Source: an uncultured Lachnospiraceae bacterium (GTDB lineage Bacteria > Bacillota > Clostridia > Lachnospirales > Lachnospiraceae). From it: 47,731 nucleotides of DNA. Positions 25,134 through 34,021 of the stretch are shown here, piece after piece (the first letter of the stretch is position 1; every line of letters starts with the position of its first letter). Where the stretch lies: NCBI GenBank assembly GCA_945833775.1, contig CAMAGI010000005.1:1-47731 (forward strand), written 5' to 3'. The position numbers and the translations under genes were made by a program. The notes under the pieces were generated by a model that did no database searches, was not told the DNA's origin, and worked only from the letters and a program-made list of their open reading frames with translations.

Positions 25134-26519
25134 TCAGTCTTCCTCTGCTGCCGCCTTCAGCATAATTGCGCACTCAATTCTCTTGCGCTGCAATTCACAC
25201 CCCACATCATAAGCATCATTGATATTTCCGTGGAAATTGTAGGAATTCGCCGCACAACCGCCGCTGCAGTAAAACTTGGCAAAACATTTCTTACATTTAT
25301 CCTTCGCATAGACATTGCAGCATTTGAACTCGTCACGGATGTCCTCCCGGACGATTCCAGTGTCCACATTGCCCATGAGAAATTTCTCATTGCCGACAAA
25401 CTGGTGGCAGGGATAAAAGTCACCCCAGGGTGTCACGGCGAGATACTCCGTACCGGAGCCGCAGCCGGACAATCTCTTGGCCACACAGGGGCCGCCCTCC
25501 AGATCAATCATAAAGTGGAAGAAGTTGAATGCCCGTCCCTCTTTCCGGCGCTTCAGCATTTCGGTTGCCAGCTTGTCGTATTCCTCCTTAAGCTGCGGGA
25601 TGTCGGTCTCACGAATCGCATAATCATCCGTGGGCTGTGCTACAACAGGCTCCACCGATATCTGTTGAAATCCAAGATCTGCAAGATGCAGGACATCCGA
25701 TGCAAAATCCAGATTGTGGTGCGTGAAGGTACCGCGCACATAATAATTCATCTGATTCCGACTCTGTGCAACCTGTTTGAATTTCGGCACGATCAAATCA
25801 TAGCTGCCCTGACCGCCACGGAAAGGACGCATCCTGTCATGGACCTCCCTGCGGCCGTCGATGCTGAGCACGATATTGGCCATCTCCCGATTTGCAAACT
25901 CCAGAATTTCGTCGTTTAAGAGTACACCGTTGGTTGTGAGAGTAAACCGGAAACGCTTGTTGTTCGCCTGCTCAATACTGCGGCCATACTCCACCAGATT
26001 CTTTACGACCTGCCAGTTCATAAGCGGCTCGCCGCCGAAAAAGTCCACTTCCAGGTTCACGCGGTTTCCGGAGTTGGCCACCAGAAAATCCAATGCTTTT
26101 TTGCCGACCTCAAAGCTCATCAATGCCCTGTGACCGTGGTACTCGCCCTCCTCCGCAAAACAATAGCGGCAGGCCAGATTACAATCGTGGGCGATGTGCA
26201 GACAAAGAGCCTTGACAACCGTAGGCCTCTTCTTGAAATCAAAGACATAATTCTCGTAAATATCGGGGGCAAACAGCTGACCGCTTTTCTCTAGCTCAAG
26301 CACCTCCTCAACCGCTTCACAGATATCCTCCCTGGGATATGACAGATTGGACAGGTTGAGAACCGCTGCCTGAATCGTCTCGGCATCCTTGATTCCCTCA
26401 TTCACCAGAGGTTCTACAAGCGGAATCATGTCATACACAATATCATCCACCACATGCACGGAACCGCTGTTTACATCCATGACGATATTGTAGCCGTTGC
26501 TTTTATACTGATGTATCAT
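25134..26519 (-). CDS. scfB: SCIFF-peptide radical SAM maturase (thioether bond forming)
   Basis: 461 aa from the ATG at 26519, preceded by GAGGA; an ATG four codons upstream is less likely. The radical-SAM cluster motif CNLACRYC is present. The C-terminal SPASM region is rich in cysteines (CHQF, CCNVY, CKKC, CSGGC) for two auxiliary iron-sulfur clusters. Enzymes of this family link Cys thiols to a partner residue in the small SCIFF peptide. The precursor gene lies just upstream (26631-26774). No protease or exporter specific to the peptide is seen in the window, apart from general candidates. Confidence 0.93.
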   Translation of the reverse strand: MIHQYKSNGYNIVMDVNSGSVHVVDDIVYDMIPLVEPLVNEGIKDAETIQAAVLNLSNLSYPREDICEAVEEVLELEKSGQLFAPDIYENYVFDFKKRPTVVKALCLHIAHDCNLACRYCFAEEGEYHGHRALMSFEVGKKALDFLVANSGNRVNLEVDFFGGEPLMNWQVVKNLVEYGRSIEQANNKRFRFTLTTNGVLLNDEILEFANREMANIVLSIDGRREVHDRMRPFRGGQGSYDLIVPKFKQVAQSRNQMNYYVRGTFTHHNLDFASDVLHLADLGFQQISVEPVVAQPTDDYAIRETDIPQLKEEYDKLATEMLKRRKEGRAFNFFHFMIDLEGGPCVAKRLSGCGSGTEYLAVTPWGDFYPCHQFVGNEKFLMGNVDTGIVREDIRDEFKCCNVYAKDKCKKCFAKFYCSGGCAANSYNFHGNINDAYDVGCELQRKRIECAIMLKAAAEED

Positions 26520-26536
26520 TCTAATCCTCATTCCGC

Positions 26537-26598
26537 AGACGCTTTAGCGTCTACTCCTCGCCTTACGCAACGAAAGCAGCGAGTTCATCGCTGCTTCG
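26537..26598 (-). promoter_or_regulatory. Two hairpins between the SCIFF precursor and its maturase
   Basis: One stem spans 26571-26598 (7-bp perfect core GCAGCGA/TCGCTGC, extended by CGAA/TTCG across a bulge). A second, AGACGC-TTTA-GCGTCT, spans 26537-26552 just before the scfB start. Neither has a T-run, so RNA processing or differential stability is as likely as attenuation. Confidence 0.5.
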
Positions 26599-26630
26599 CC
26601 GGTTATTGATGCATTTGCTCTAAAGATCGA

Positions 26631-26774
26631 CTATTTAATCTTTTCGCAGCTCTGGTTACCTACCGTGCAGGAAGTCTTGCATGCAGACTGGCAGGAAGTC
26701 TGGCACTCGCCGCAACCGCCCTTCTTCATGGACTCCTTGAGATCTCTGGTAGTCAAAGTCTTGATGTGCTTCAT
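26631..26774 (-). CDS. scfA: SCIFF peptide precursor (six cysteines in forty-five residues)
   Basis: 47 aa. Basic N-terminal half starts MKHIKTLTTRDLKESMKKGG; then come cysteines at 21, 24, 28, 32, 36 and 43, the six of the SCIFF family. A perfect AAGGAGG lies 8 nt before the ATG. The peptide is the substrate of the adjacent maturase, which is expected to form thioether crosslinks. Its final role in Clostridia is not established. Confidence 0.95.
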   Translation of the reverse strand: MKHIKTLTTRDLKESMKKGGCGECQTSCQSACKTSCTVGNQSCEKIK

Positions 26775-26824
26775 GTATTCAGCCTCCTTAAAGATTCCAT
26801 CACTCTAATTCACGAATCCGCTTG

Positions 26825-26853
26825 ATTATAGCACGGTTTGACAAAGATGTCAA
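26825..26853 (-). promoter_or_regulatory. Perfect consensus sigma-A promoter of the SCIFF operon
   Basis: TTGACA (26848-26853), 17-nt spacer, TATAAT (26825-26830), all on the minus strand. The expected leader before scfA is about 44 nt. Confidence 0.88.
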
Positions 26854-26903
26854 TGTGCAGGACAAACTCCTTTGCCGGCAATATGCTCGGCGCAATCCGC
26901 CTC

Positions 26904-27296
26904 TCAGCCGAACATTCCGCCCAGCATACCGCCGGCGGCACACAGGATCAGAGTCGTAAAAAAGGAATTTCCCACTTCCTTTACCTCTCCGCCCGCAAAG
27001 ACAGACACGATTGCCAGCACCGCAAAATAAGCACTTCCCACAATCAGACCCCAGATAAATTTACGGCTTCCCATCCGTTTACCCGCAACCCAGCCTGCAA
27101 GAAAAGTTGCCATCACATAGATTGCAATAATGATAACGGACACAATCTTCTCGGTAAAATTCAATTTGTAAACTCCCAGTGCAAGCAGCATGAGCAGCGC
27201 TCCCGTCACTATGTAGGAAAGAAGCAGACATTTTAAAAGCACCATAACACATCCGCTCTCCTGCTCTTTTGAATCCTGCCTTCTTGGTCTCTCCAT
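26904..27296 (-). CDS. TIGR04086-type membrane protein
   Basis: 130 aa from the ATG at 27296, which has GGGAGG 7 nt upstream; a 16-codon extension lacks such a site. Four membrane segments follow a short basic N-terminus, with Gly-rich turns (FLAGWVAGKRMGSRKFIWGLIVG) and a C-terminal GGMLGGMFG. The family is of unknown function and is often found close to SCIFF genes in Clostridia. The strong scfA promoter lies between the two genes. Confidence 0.78.
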   Translation of the reverse strand: MERPRRQDSKEQESGCVMVLLKCLLLSYIVTGALLMLLALGVYKLNFTEKIVSVIIIAIYVMATFLAGWVAGKRMGSRKFIWGLIVGSAYFAVLAIVSVFAGGEVKEVGNSFFTTLILCAAGGMLGGMFG

Positions 27297-27315
27297 CGCG
27301 ATACCTCCCAAACGT

Positions 27316-27344
27316 TTTATAAAATATATGAGGACATCGTGCAA
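27316..27344 (-). promoter_or_regulatory. Promoter of the TIGR04086-type gene
   Basis: TTGCAC (27339-27344), 17-nt spacer, TATAAA (27316-27321) on the minus strand, about 20 nt before the start codon. Confidence 0.55.
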
Positions 27345-27347
27345 TAC

Positions 27348-27377
27348 TTGACAATGGGAACATATCTATTGTATAGT
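27348..27377 (+). promoter_or_regulatory. Promoter of the CNNM/CorC gene
   Basis: TTGACA (27348-27353), 18-nt spacer, TATAGT (27372-27377). Its -35 lies 3 nt from the -35 of the divergent promoter. Confidence 0.65.
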
Positions 27378-27416
27378 TAGATCTACTATATTTCATTTAA
27401 AGGAGTGTGAACTTTT

Positions 27417-28682
27417 TTGATTGACCCAGGTGTCATACAACTTATCATTCTGATCATTCTGATCATTCTCTCCGGTTTCTTTTCTTCCGCCGAGACCGCG
27501 CTCACTACAGTAAATTGCGTCCGCATGCATACGCTGGAGGAAGAAGGAAACAAACGTGCCGCTCGTGTCAATAAGATTCTTGACAGCTACAGCAAGATGC
27601 TCAGCGCTATCCTGATCGGCAACAATATCGTAAATCTGTCGGCTTCTGCCCTCGCCACCACGCTGGCCATGCGCATCAGCCTTCCCGTAGGAATCGCAAC
27701 CGGTGTCCTGACCGTTGTCGTCTTAATCTGCGGTGAGATTGTGCCGAAGACATGGGCCACCCTCTCGTCCGAAAAACTTTCCCTCGCATACTGCAATATC
27801 ATATATGCATTGATGTGGCTTCTGACCCCCGTTATTTTCATCGTGGATCACGTGTCACTGTTTCTTTTGCGGATTGTCCATATTGACCCCGGCAAACGTA
27901 CGGAAACCATCACCGAATCCGAGATTAAGACCTATGTGGATGCCAGTCATGAGGACGGTTTCATCGAGTCCGAGGAGCGCAAGATGATCTACAACGTATT
28001 TGACTTCACGGATTCGGTAGCCAAGGATATCATGATTCCCCGTATCAACATGGTCACGATCAATGTCGAGGACTCCTACGGGGAGGTACTCGAAGTCTTC
28101 CGGGAATCCATGTACACGCGTCTTCCGGTTTACCAGGATGACCCGGACAATATCATCGGATTAATCAATATCAAGGATTTCATACTGACTACCGAGACCG
28201 CTTCCTTCTCTGTCCGGGACATTCTGCGCGATGCCCATTATACATATGAATTTAAGAAAACTGCGGATCTGATGTACGAGATGCGTGAAAAAACCGCCAA
28301 TGTGGCATTCGTTTTAAACGAATATGGTGCAACCGTGGGTATGATTACGCTGGAAGATCTTCTGGAAGAGATTGTGGGAGAAATCCGCGATGAGTACGAC
28401 GAGGATGAGGAGGAGTTCATTCAGGAGGTTGCAGATAACACCTATCTGGTGGAGGGCAGCATGAAGCTTGACGACATCAACAATGCCCTGGAAACCGATC
28501 TGGAGAGTGAAGATTACGATTCCATCGGCGGCATCATTATTGAAGCCCTGGATCGTCTCCCGGAGGACAACGAGGAAGTCACTCTGGAAGACGGAACCAT
28601 ATTAAAGGTACAGGGCATCGATCAGAACCGCATCAAAAAGGTGTTGATCACCCTGAAAACCGACGAAGAGACCGCGGAATAG
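27417..28682 (+). CDS. CNNM/CorC (HlyC) family transporter
   Basis: 421 aa from a TTG start, with AAAGGAG upstream. The DUF21/CNNM membrane domain (about 1-190) has segments such as LIILIILIILSGFFSSAETA. A CBS-domain pair follows (about 205-325), then a C-terminal CorC_HlyC domain (about 340-415). Homologues transport or control Mg2+ or Co2+; the older hemolysin name is misleading. Its end overlaps the converging Na/Pi gene by 35 nt. Confidence 0.92.
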   Translation: MIDPGVIQLIILIILIILSGFFSSAETALTTVNCVRMHTLEEEGNKRAARVNKILDSYSKMLSAILIGNNIVNLSASALATTLAMRISLPVGIATGVLTVVVLICGEIVPKTWATLSSEKLSLAYCNIIYALMWLLTPVIFIVDHVSLFLLRIVHIDPGKRTETITESEIKTYVDASHEDGFIESEERKMIYNVFDFTDSVAKDIMIPRINMVTINVEDSYGEVLEVFRESMYTRLPVYQDDPDNIIGLINIKDFILTTETASFSVRDILRDAHYTYEFKKTADLMYEMREKTANVAFVLNEYGATVGMITLEDLLEEIVGEIRDEYDEDEEEFIQEVADNTYLVEGSMKLDDINNALETDLESEDYDSIGGIIIEALDRLPEDNEEVTLEDGTILKVQGIDQNRIKKVLITLKTDEETAE

Positions 28683-29652
28683 TCTTTGTATTCAGACAGG
28701 AAAGCCATACCAGTTGTCTGGAAAAGGGAAGAAGGCCCAGCGCCGTAATGAGATTGAAGGAACTATGTATCACCGCGATTCCAAAGCCCGTTGCAGTCTC
28801 TTCCATGAAAGAAAAACAAACCAGCCGGTGCAGCGGATAAAGCACGACCAAAACAGCCGCCGCACCGAGCACATTGGAATACAGGTGGATGCGTGCAGCA
28901 CGCCTGGCATTCACTCCCGCTCCCACACCGGACAGCAGGGCTGTAGCACAGGTTCCGATGTTCTGCCCCAAAACGATCGGCAAAGCCACATCGTAACGCA
29001 CTGCTCCGGTTGTGCAGAGTGCCTGCAGGATACTGACGGATGCAGAGGAGGATTGGATCACGGCTGTGAGAAGTGCCCCTGCAAGAATTCCCCAGAACGG
29101 ATTGGAAAACTTCAGTAATAGACCGGTAAACGCCGGCACATCTCGAAGCGGACTCACCGCCTCCGTCATCGTTTCCATACCAAATACAAGAATCGCGAAA
29201 CCCACCGGGATGTTCGCGATTTTTTTCATCTTTTCTCTGCCGGATAAAAACAGCACGGCCACCCCCGCAGTCGCTGCTATGGATACCAGGAACTGCGGAT
29301 TCAGAAAATACAGGGGCAGGGAGACACTATCCTCCCCGCTTTTTCCGAAAATCCAGGCAGTAAATGTTGTCCCGATATTGGCCCCCAGAATGATTCCCAC
29401 CGTCTGCTCCAGCCGCAAAAGCCCTGCGTCCACAAGTCCCACCACCATCACCGTGACAGCGGATGAGGATTGTATGAGGGCAGTCACCAAGCTCCCCACA
29501 AGCATCCCCTTAAGGGGAGAATCCGCCCACTTTCCGAGAAGGCGCTGCGGATTGTCCCCCGCAAGCACTCCCAAATTCTCCTCCAGCAAAAGCATCCCAT
29601 ACAGAAACAAAGAAAGACCGCCCAACAGGACTCCGAAATCCAAGACCGTCAT
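28648..29652 (-). CDS. Na/Pi-cotransporter II-type membrane protein without PhoU domain
   Basis: 334 aa from the ATG at 29652, with GGAGG 5 nt upstream. Two inverted Na/Pi repeats are visible, each with a QSSSA motif (ALIQSSSAVTV and AVIQSSSASVS). Clostridial homologues are usually about 550 aa with a C-terminal PhoU-like domain; this one ends soon after the last membrane segment. It could be a short natural form or a truncated gene. It follows the amidase by 14 nt. Confidence 0.87.
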   Translation of the reverse strand: MTVLDFGVLLGGLSLFLYGMLLLEENLGVLAGDNPQRLLGKWADSPLKGMLVGSLVTALIQSSSAVTVMVVGLVDAGLLRLEQTVGIILGANIGTTFTAWIFGKSGEDSVSLPLYFLNPQFLVSIAATAGVAVLFLSGREKMKKIANIPVGFAILVFGMETMTEAVSPLRDVPAFTGLLLKFSNPFWGILAGALLTAVIQSSSASVSILQALCTTGAVRYDVALPIVLGQNIGTCATALLSGVGAGVNARRAARIHLYSNVLGAAAVLVVLYPLHRLVCFSFMEETATGFGIAVIHSSFNLITALGLLPFSRQLVWLSCLNTKTIPRSLRRFSG

Positions 29653-29666
29653 ACAATCCTCCGCTC

Positions 29667-30194
29667 TCAATACACCGTTGCCAGAATACCATCGGCAATG
29701 GCGCGAGCCGTCTCGTCGAAGCGTTCATCAAACAGGCGGTTGTCCGCATCGGTATTGATAAACCCCACCTCCACCAGCACAGCCGGCATCTGTGTGCGAT
29801 TTAGCACCACCAGGTTCGAACGCTCGTTTACGCCCTGGTTGGCATACCCCACCTGCTCCAATTGCGTATTGATATTCTCCGCCAGTCGGGCAGCCGCTCC
29901 ATAGCGGTTATAGACCAGTGACTCCACCCCCGTATATTGATTCGGATAAGGACTGGAATTGCGATGGAGGGATACAAAATAGTCCGCTCCCACGCTGTTG
30001 CCCTCCGCCGCCTTCTGATAGGGAGACTCGTAGACATCCGTTGTTCGGGTATAGTATACTTCCACCCCGTTCTCCTCCAAAATGCTTCCCACCGCAAGTG
30101 CGAGTGCAAGTACATCATCTTTCTCCTGTCGTCCGTTATAAATCGCGCCCGGATTGGCTCCTCCGTGTCCGGCGTCCAATACGACCAAAGCCAT
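29667..30194 (-). CDS. N-acetylmuramoyl-L-alanine amidase (Amidase_3)
   Basis: 175 aa, just the catalytic domain. Zinc and catalytic motifs are present: DAGHGG (7-12), SLHRNSS and VEVGFI. It has no signal peptide or membrane segment, so either it is released by another route or acts inside, for instance on the mother-cell side during sporulation. Its ribosome binding site lies within the 3' arm of a terminator-like hairpin. Confidence 0.93.
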   Translation of the reverse strand: MALVVLDAGHGGANPGAIYNGRQEKDDVLALALAVGSILEENGVEVYYTRTTDVYESPYQKAAEGNSVGADYFVSLHRNSSPYPNQYTGVESLVYNRYGAAARLAENINTQLEQVGYANQGVNERSNLVVLNRTQMPAVLVEVGFINTDADNRLFDERFDETARAIADGILATVY

Positions 30195-30235
30195 AAAAAA
30201 ACCTCCCGCATAGCTTTTTATATTCTATGCGGGAG
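30195..30235 (-). terminator. Terminator hairpin that also holds the amidase RBS
   Basis: On the minus strand an 11-bp perfect stem (CTCCCGCATAG / CTATGCGGGAG, 11-nt loop, 30203-30235) is followed by GTTTTTT and the amidase ATG. The 3' arm contains GGGAGG, the only good ribosome binding site for the amidase. Confidence 0.8.
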
Positions 30236-30284
30236 ATTGCCGTCCGGTGCCGATTTTCGGTCACCTGCAACCGATTTTTCTCTT

Positions 30285-32189
30285 CTATGTGGATTCGTTC
30301 TGCTCCTCGACCGGGACAGATTTCTTCTTTTCCCTGCGGTAGAGCAGTTCCTGTGACAGGGCTGTCCACAGACTAAGCAGCACGGCAAACCAGGTCAACA
30401 GCATAAATATCTTGGTATAGCCTGAAAGCGGCGGCGCTCCGTAGGAAAATACCATAAGCGGCTGTCCCTCCACCGCTGTTTCGCCGACGGAGGCACTTTT
30501 CAGCTCCATGAGCGGCATCTCGCCCGGATTGGTGAGTTCCGCCCGGGTCGGCGCGTTGTTGCCTCTGGGTGTGATGCGCAGCACATACTCCTGCCCTGCT
30601 TTCAAATTCCATTTGGTATCCAGCACATAATAGGATATCCCTTCCAACTCCGTAATGGGAACCGAATAGGCATCCACAACGACACCGTCCTTTCGGAGTT
30701 CAATCTCATACACACCCGTCGTACTCTCCGAATTCATGGTAAATGTCATGGAGTTGATTCTGGAAAAGGTCGGGTAAAAGAGCACCTCCATGGAGGTATT
30801 CTCCTCCACTGTCTCATATCGGTATTCACAATGTCCGTTGGAGGCAAGCAGATCCTCCCGGGCCGTTTTCGCCAGGACAACCGCCACGACTCCAATCCCC
30901 AGAAACTGTGCAAGATACAACGCCGTCCTTTTGGGAACCATCGCATCCCAGCGAAACTTCGGACGTTTCCGAAGGACACTTTCCCACACGATACACAGAA
31001 AAGCCAGAATACTCACACCATAAATACGATAGGTGAAAAAGTGGTGCACCAAAGTGTGATTGGCCAACACAAAATACCACACCACGGAAGACGCTCCGAT
31101 CAATAGATAAGCCGGATATCTGGGGCTTCTCCGATACCCCTGCAGACAATATAGCACCATCCACAGAAGCAACCATCCCAGCAGGATCACCGCGTACACT
31201 TTATATTCGTAATGCTTCCAGTTGGAGTAGCATGCATTGAACCGCTCATAGAGGTCAACTCCCTCGTCCACTCCCGTGCGCAGGAAAATCTCATCCACCG
31301 CGCTGCGGATCACATTCTCCCGAAGGATCAGGGTGCTGACGCACCATTTGCCGAACCACATAAGCCCATAGCCGGCGATCCAGGGAATCCCCGTCACCAC
31401 CACGCGGCCCAAATATTTTTTCACCGCCTGCGTACTGTACTCTTCTTCCGCGGAAGTAACCAGCCACCACAAAAGAGGCAGACCCCAGGTCAAAAGCGGG
31501 AATGTCAAAAGATCAAAGAAGGAGGTACACATTCCGAGCAGCAGAAAGAACGGAACATAGTTCAGATTTTGATCCATCCGGTTGCCCCTGCATATCAGGA
31601 AAAGGCTTCCTCCCCCCGCGATGTAATAGATCCAGGTATACTGCAGTCCCATAGCCATCGCCATGGGGAAGAGCAGGGCGTAGGAAGAAAATAAAACTGC
31701 CGTAAGCCCTCTGTTGCACTCCTTCCTGCGCAGGGCAAAAGCAAGCGCCCCCAGCAGTGCAAGCTGTCCCAGAAAATTGACGATGCGAAGTTCCGAATAA
31801 TCAAACAGCCACAGAAGCGGGCGCAGCAGGACCACATAACCGTGCCAGTAATAGGGATAATCCTTCTCCAGTCTGTCCGAATACATCCGCATGGCACGGG
31901 ACAGCACATTTCCGAAATTGGTATCCGTCGCCGTGCTCACCATCAGTGCGTCCGTGTAATTGTCCATAAGCCCCGGAAGATAATACTGCATTTCGTAGCC
32001 GGAGCCGAAATTCAGGATGGGAAGGATCGGATGGGAACCCTCCGCGTCAAAGATCTCCATGGCTTCCGTCCGATGCTCCTCGTTTACCGGTACCGCAAAC
32101 ACAGCCGTGAGCAGCAGGGTTCCTGCCAGGACTCCACAGAGCAATAATCGGATACATCGAATCATACAGTTTATCATCTGTTTCCCCAT
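30285..32189 (-). CDS. Polytopic membrane protein of unknown function
   Basis: 634 aa. An N-terminal signal-like or membrane segment (about 9-33) is followed by an extracellular loop of about 90 residues and about nine more membrane segments. A 130-residue extracellular beta-rich domain (about 460-585) and a last segment (about 592-615) end the protein. The layout resembles GT-C-type glycosyltransferases or O-antigen-like membrane proteins, but I see no diagnostic motif and do not assign a function. The ATG has AGGTGA shortly before it. It lies 63 nt after the ABC transporter genes. Confidence 0.75.
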   Translation of the reverse strand: MGKQMINCMIRCIRLLLCGVLAGTLLLTAVFAVPVNEEHRTEAMEIFDAEGSHPILPILNFGSGYEMQYYLPGLMDNYTDALMVSTATDTNFGNVLSRAMRMYSDRLEKDYPYYWHGYVVLLRPLLWLFDYSELRIVNFLGQLALLGALAFALRRKECNRGLTAVLFSSYALLFPMAMAMGLQYTWIYYIAGGGSLFLICRGNRMDQNLNYVPFFLLLGMCTSFFDLLTFPLLTWGLPLLWWLVTSAEEEYSTQAVKKYLGRVVVTGIPWIAGYGLMWFGKWCVSTLILRENVIRSAVDEIFLRTGVDEGVDLYERFNACYSNWKHYEYKVYAVILLGWLLLWMVLYCLQGYRRSPRYPAYLLIGASSVVWYFVLANHTLVHHFFTYRIYGVSILAFLCIVWESVLRKRPKFRWDAMVPKRTALYLAQFLGIGVVAVVLAKTAREDLLASNGHCEYRYETVEENTSMEVLFYPTFSRINSMTFTMNSESTTGVYEIELRKDGVVVDAYSVPITELEGISYYVLDTKWNLKAGQEYVLRITPRGNNAPTRAELTNPGEMPLMELKSASVGETAVEGQPLMVFSYGAPPLSGYTKIFMLLTWFAVLLSLWTALSQELLYRREKKKSVPVEEQNEST

Positions 32190-32252
32190 AGTTCACCTCA
32201 TAAGCAGCCGTCATCATCTTGTACTTTTTATCGATTGCACATTGATCGTTCC

Positions 32253-34016
32253 CTATACAGCAGCAAACTGACTGTTATAGAGCTGTGCATAAAATCCGCC
32301 CCGGGCAAGCAGGCTTTCATGATCCCCCTGCTCGATAATGTTGCCGTCTTTCATGACCAGAATCACATCGGCTTCTTTTATGGTAGACAGACGATGGGCG
32401 ACGATAAAACTGGTACGACCCTCCATCATCTTCGCGAAAGCATTCTGAATCTTTTGCTCCGTGCGGGTATCAATGGAGGAGGTTGCCTCGTCCAGAATCA
32501 ACATGGGCGGCAGGCAAAGCATCACTCTGGCGATGCACAAAAGCTGTTTCTGTCCCTGGGACAGGCTTCCCCCATCCTCTGAAATGACAGTGTCATAGCC
32601 CCTGGGCAGACGCTTGATAAAGCTGTGTGCATGAGCAGCCCTGGCTGCGGCGATCACCTCTTCATCGGTGGCATCGGGCTTACCGGTTCGGATATTGTCG
32701 CGGATGGTTCCCGAGCGCAGCCAGGTCTCCTGAAGCACCATTCCATAGGAGGTGCGCAGGCTTCCTCTAGTGATGTCACGAATGTCGGTTCCGTCCACCT
32801 CAATCCTGCCGCTGTTGACATCATAGAACCGCATCAACAGATTGATGACAGTGGTCTTGCCGCAGCCGGTAGGTCCGACGATCGCCACTCTCTGCCCCGG
32901 CTTTACCTGCAGATTAAAATCTTCGATCAGCTTCTTCTCAGGCACATATCGGAAGGAGACATGATCCAGCACCACATTGCCCTTTGCATCAGTGAGCACA
33001 CGCGCGTCTTTAGGCTCTGCAATCTGCGGCTCCTCCTCGATAAACTCAAAGATTCTCGCCGCACAGGCCAGCGCGTTCTGTAGTTCTGTTACTACACCGG
33101 AAATCTCATTAAAGGGCTTGGTGTACTGATTGGCATAGCTCAAGAAGCAGGACAACTGTCCCACACTGATGCCGCCCCGGATGGCAAAGAAAGCGCCGAA
33201 GATGCCCACACCGGCGTACACCAGACTGTTGACAAACCGGGTGCAGGGGTTGGTCAGCGAGGAAAAGAAAATCGCCTTCAGCGAACACTTCTGGAGCCTT
33301 TCGTTGATCCCGGCAAACTGTTCCTTCACCGCTTCTTCCCGGGAGAATGTCTTGACAATCTTCTGATTTCCCACCATCTCCTCAATCAGTGCCGTCTGCT
33401 CCCCTCTTGTCTTCGACTGCTCCTGAAACATCGAGTAGGTACGGGTTGCAATAAAACGGGCAACCAGGAAGGAAACCGGTGTGATGCAGACCACCACCAG
33501 CGTGATGGGTACATTCGTCACCAGCATGAAAAGCAGTGTCCCTACGATGGTCAAAACACCGGTAAACAGTTGCGTGAATCCCATCAGAAGTCCATCCGCA
33601 AAGGTATCCACATCCGCTATCACGCGGCTGACAATATCTCCGTAGGAATGGGCATCCAGGTATTTCAAGGGCAGGATCTGAAGCTTGTGCATGGCATCCT
33701 CGCGGATATCCTTGATCACGTGATACGTAATATAGTTGTTGCAGGTATTCATCAGCCACTGCGCTGCAGCCGTGACAACCATAGCGACACCGATTTTCCA
33801 CAGGATGGCGAAAATTCCCTGCATGTCCACCTGCCCTTTTCCCAATAACAGATCCACCGCATTACCGGTGAGAATCGGAATCGAAAGGGTCAGAACAACT
33901 ACCACAACCGCCAGGATCAGAGAGGCAATCACCCCGAAGCGGTATCTTTTGATATAGTTTAACACTTTGCCGATGGTCTTCCCCCGGCTTGTCTGATTTG
34001 CATTTTTTTCTGCCAT
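32253..34016 (-). CDS. ABC exporter half-transporter with intact ATP-hydrolysis residues
   Basis: 587 aa. Six membrane segments (about 25-320) are fused to an ATPase domain. Walker A GPTGCGKT, Walker B LILDEATSS with the catalytic Glu, and the switch His in IVAHRLS are all intact. The signature motif is LSQGQ instead of LSGGQ. It starts 5 nt after the partner ABC gene; the two fit a heterodimeric exporter in which this subunit supplies the Walker motifs of the active ATP site. Confidence 0.94.
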   Translation of the reverse strand: MAEKNANQTSRGKTIGKVLNYIKRYRFGVIASLILAVVVVVLTLSIPILTGNAVDLLLGKGQVDMQGIFAILWKIGVAMVVTAAAQWLMNTCNNYITYHVIKDIREDAMHKLQILPLKYLDAHSYGDIVSRVIADVDTFADGLLMGFTQLFTGVLTIVGTLLFMLVTNVPITLVVVCITPVSFLVARFIATRTYSMFQEQSKTRGEQTALIEEMVGNQKIVKTFSREEAVKEQFAGINERLQKCSLKAIFFSSLTNPCTRFVNSLVYAGVGIFGAFFAIRGGISVGQLSCFLSYANQYTKPFNEISGVVTELQNALACAARIFEFIEEEPQIAEPKDARVLTDAKGNVVLDHVSFRYVPEKKLIEDFNLQVKPGQRVAIVGPTGCGKTTVINLLMRFYDVNSGRIEVDGTDIRDITRGSLRTSYGMVLQETWLRSGTIRDNIRTGKPDATDEEVIAAARAAHAHSFIKRLPRGYDTVISEDGGSLSQGQKQLLCIARVMLCLPPMLILDEATSSIDTRTEQKIQNAFAKMMEGRTSFIVAHRLSTIKEADVILVMKDGNIIEQGDHESLLARGGFYAQLYNSQFAAV

Positions 34017-34021
34017 GCGCC

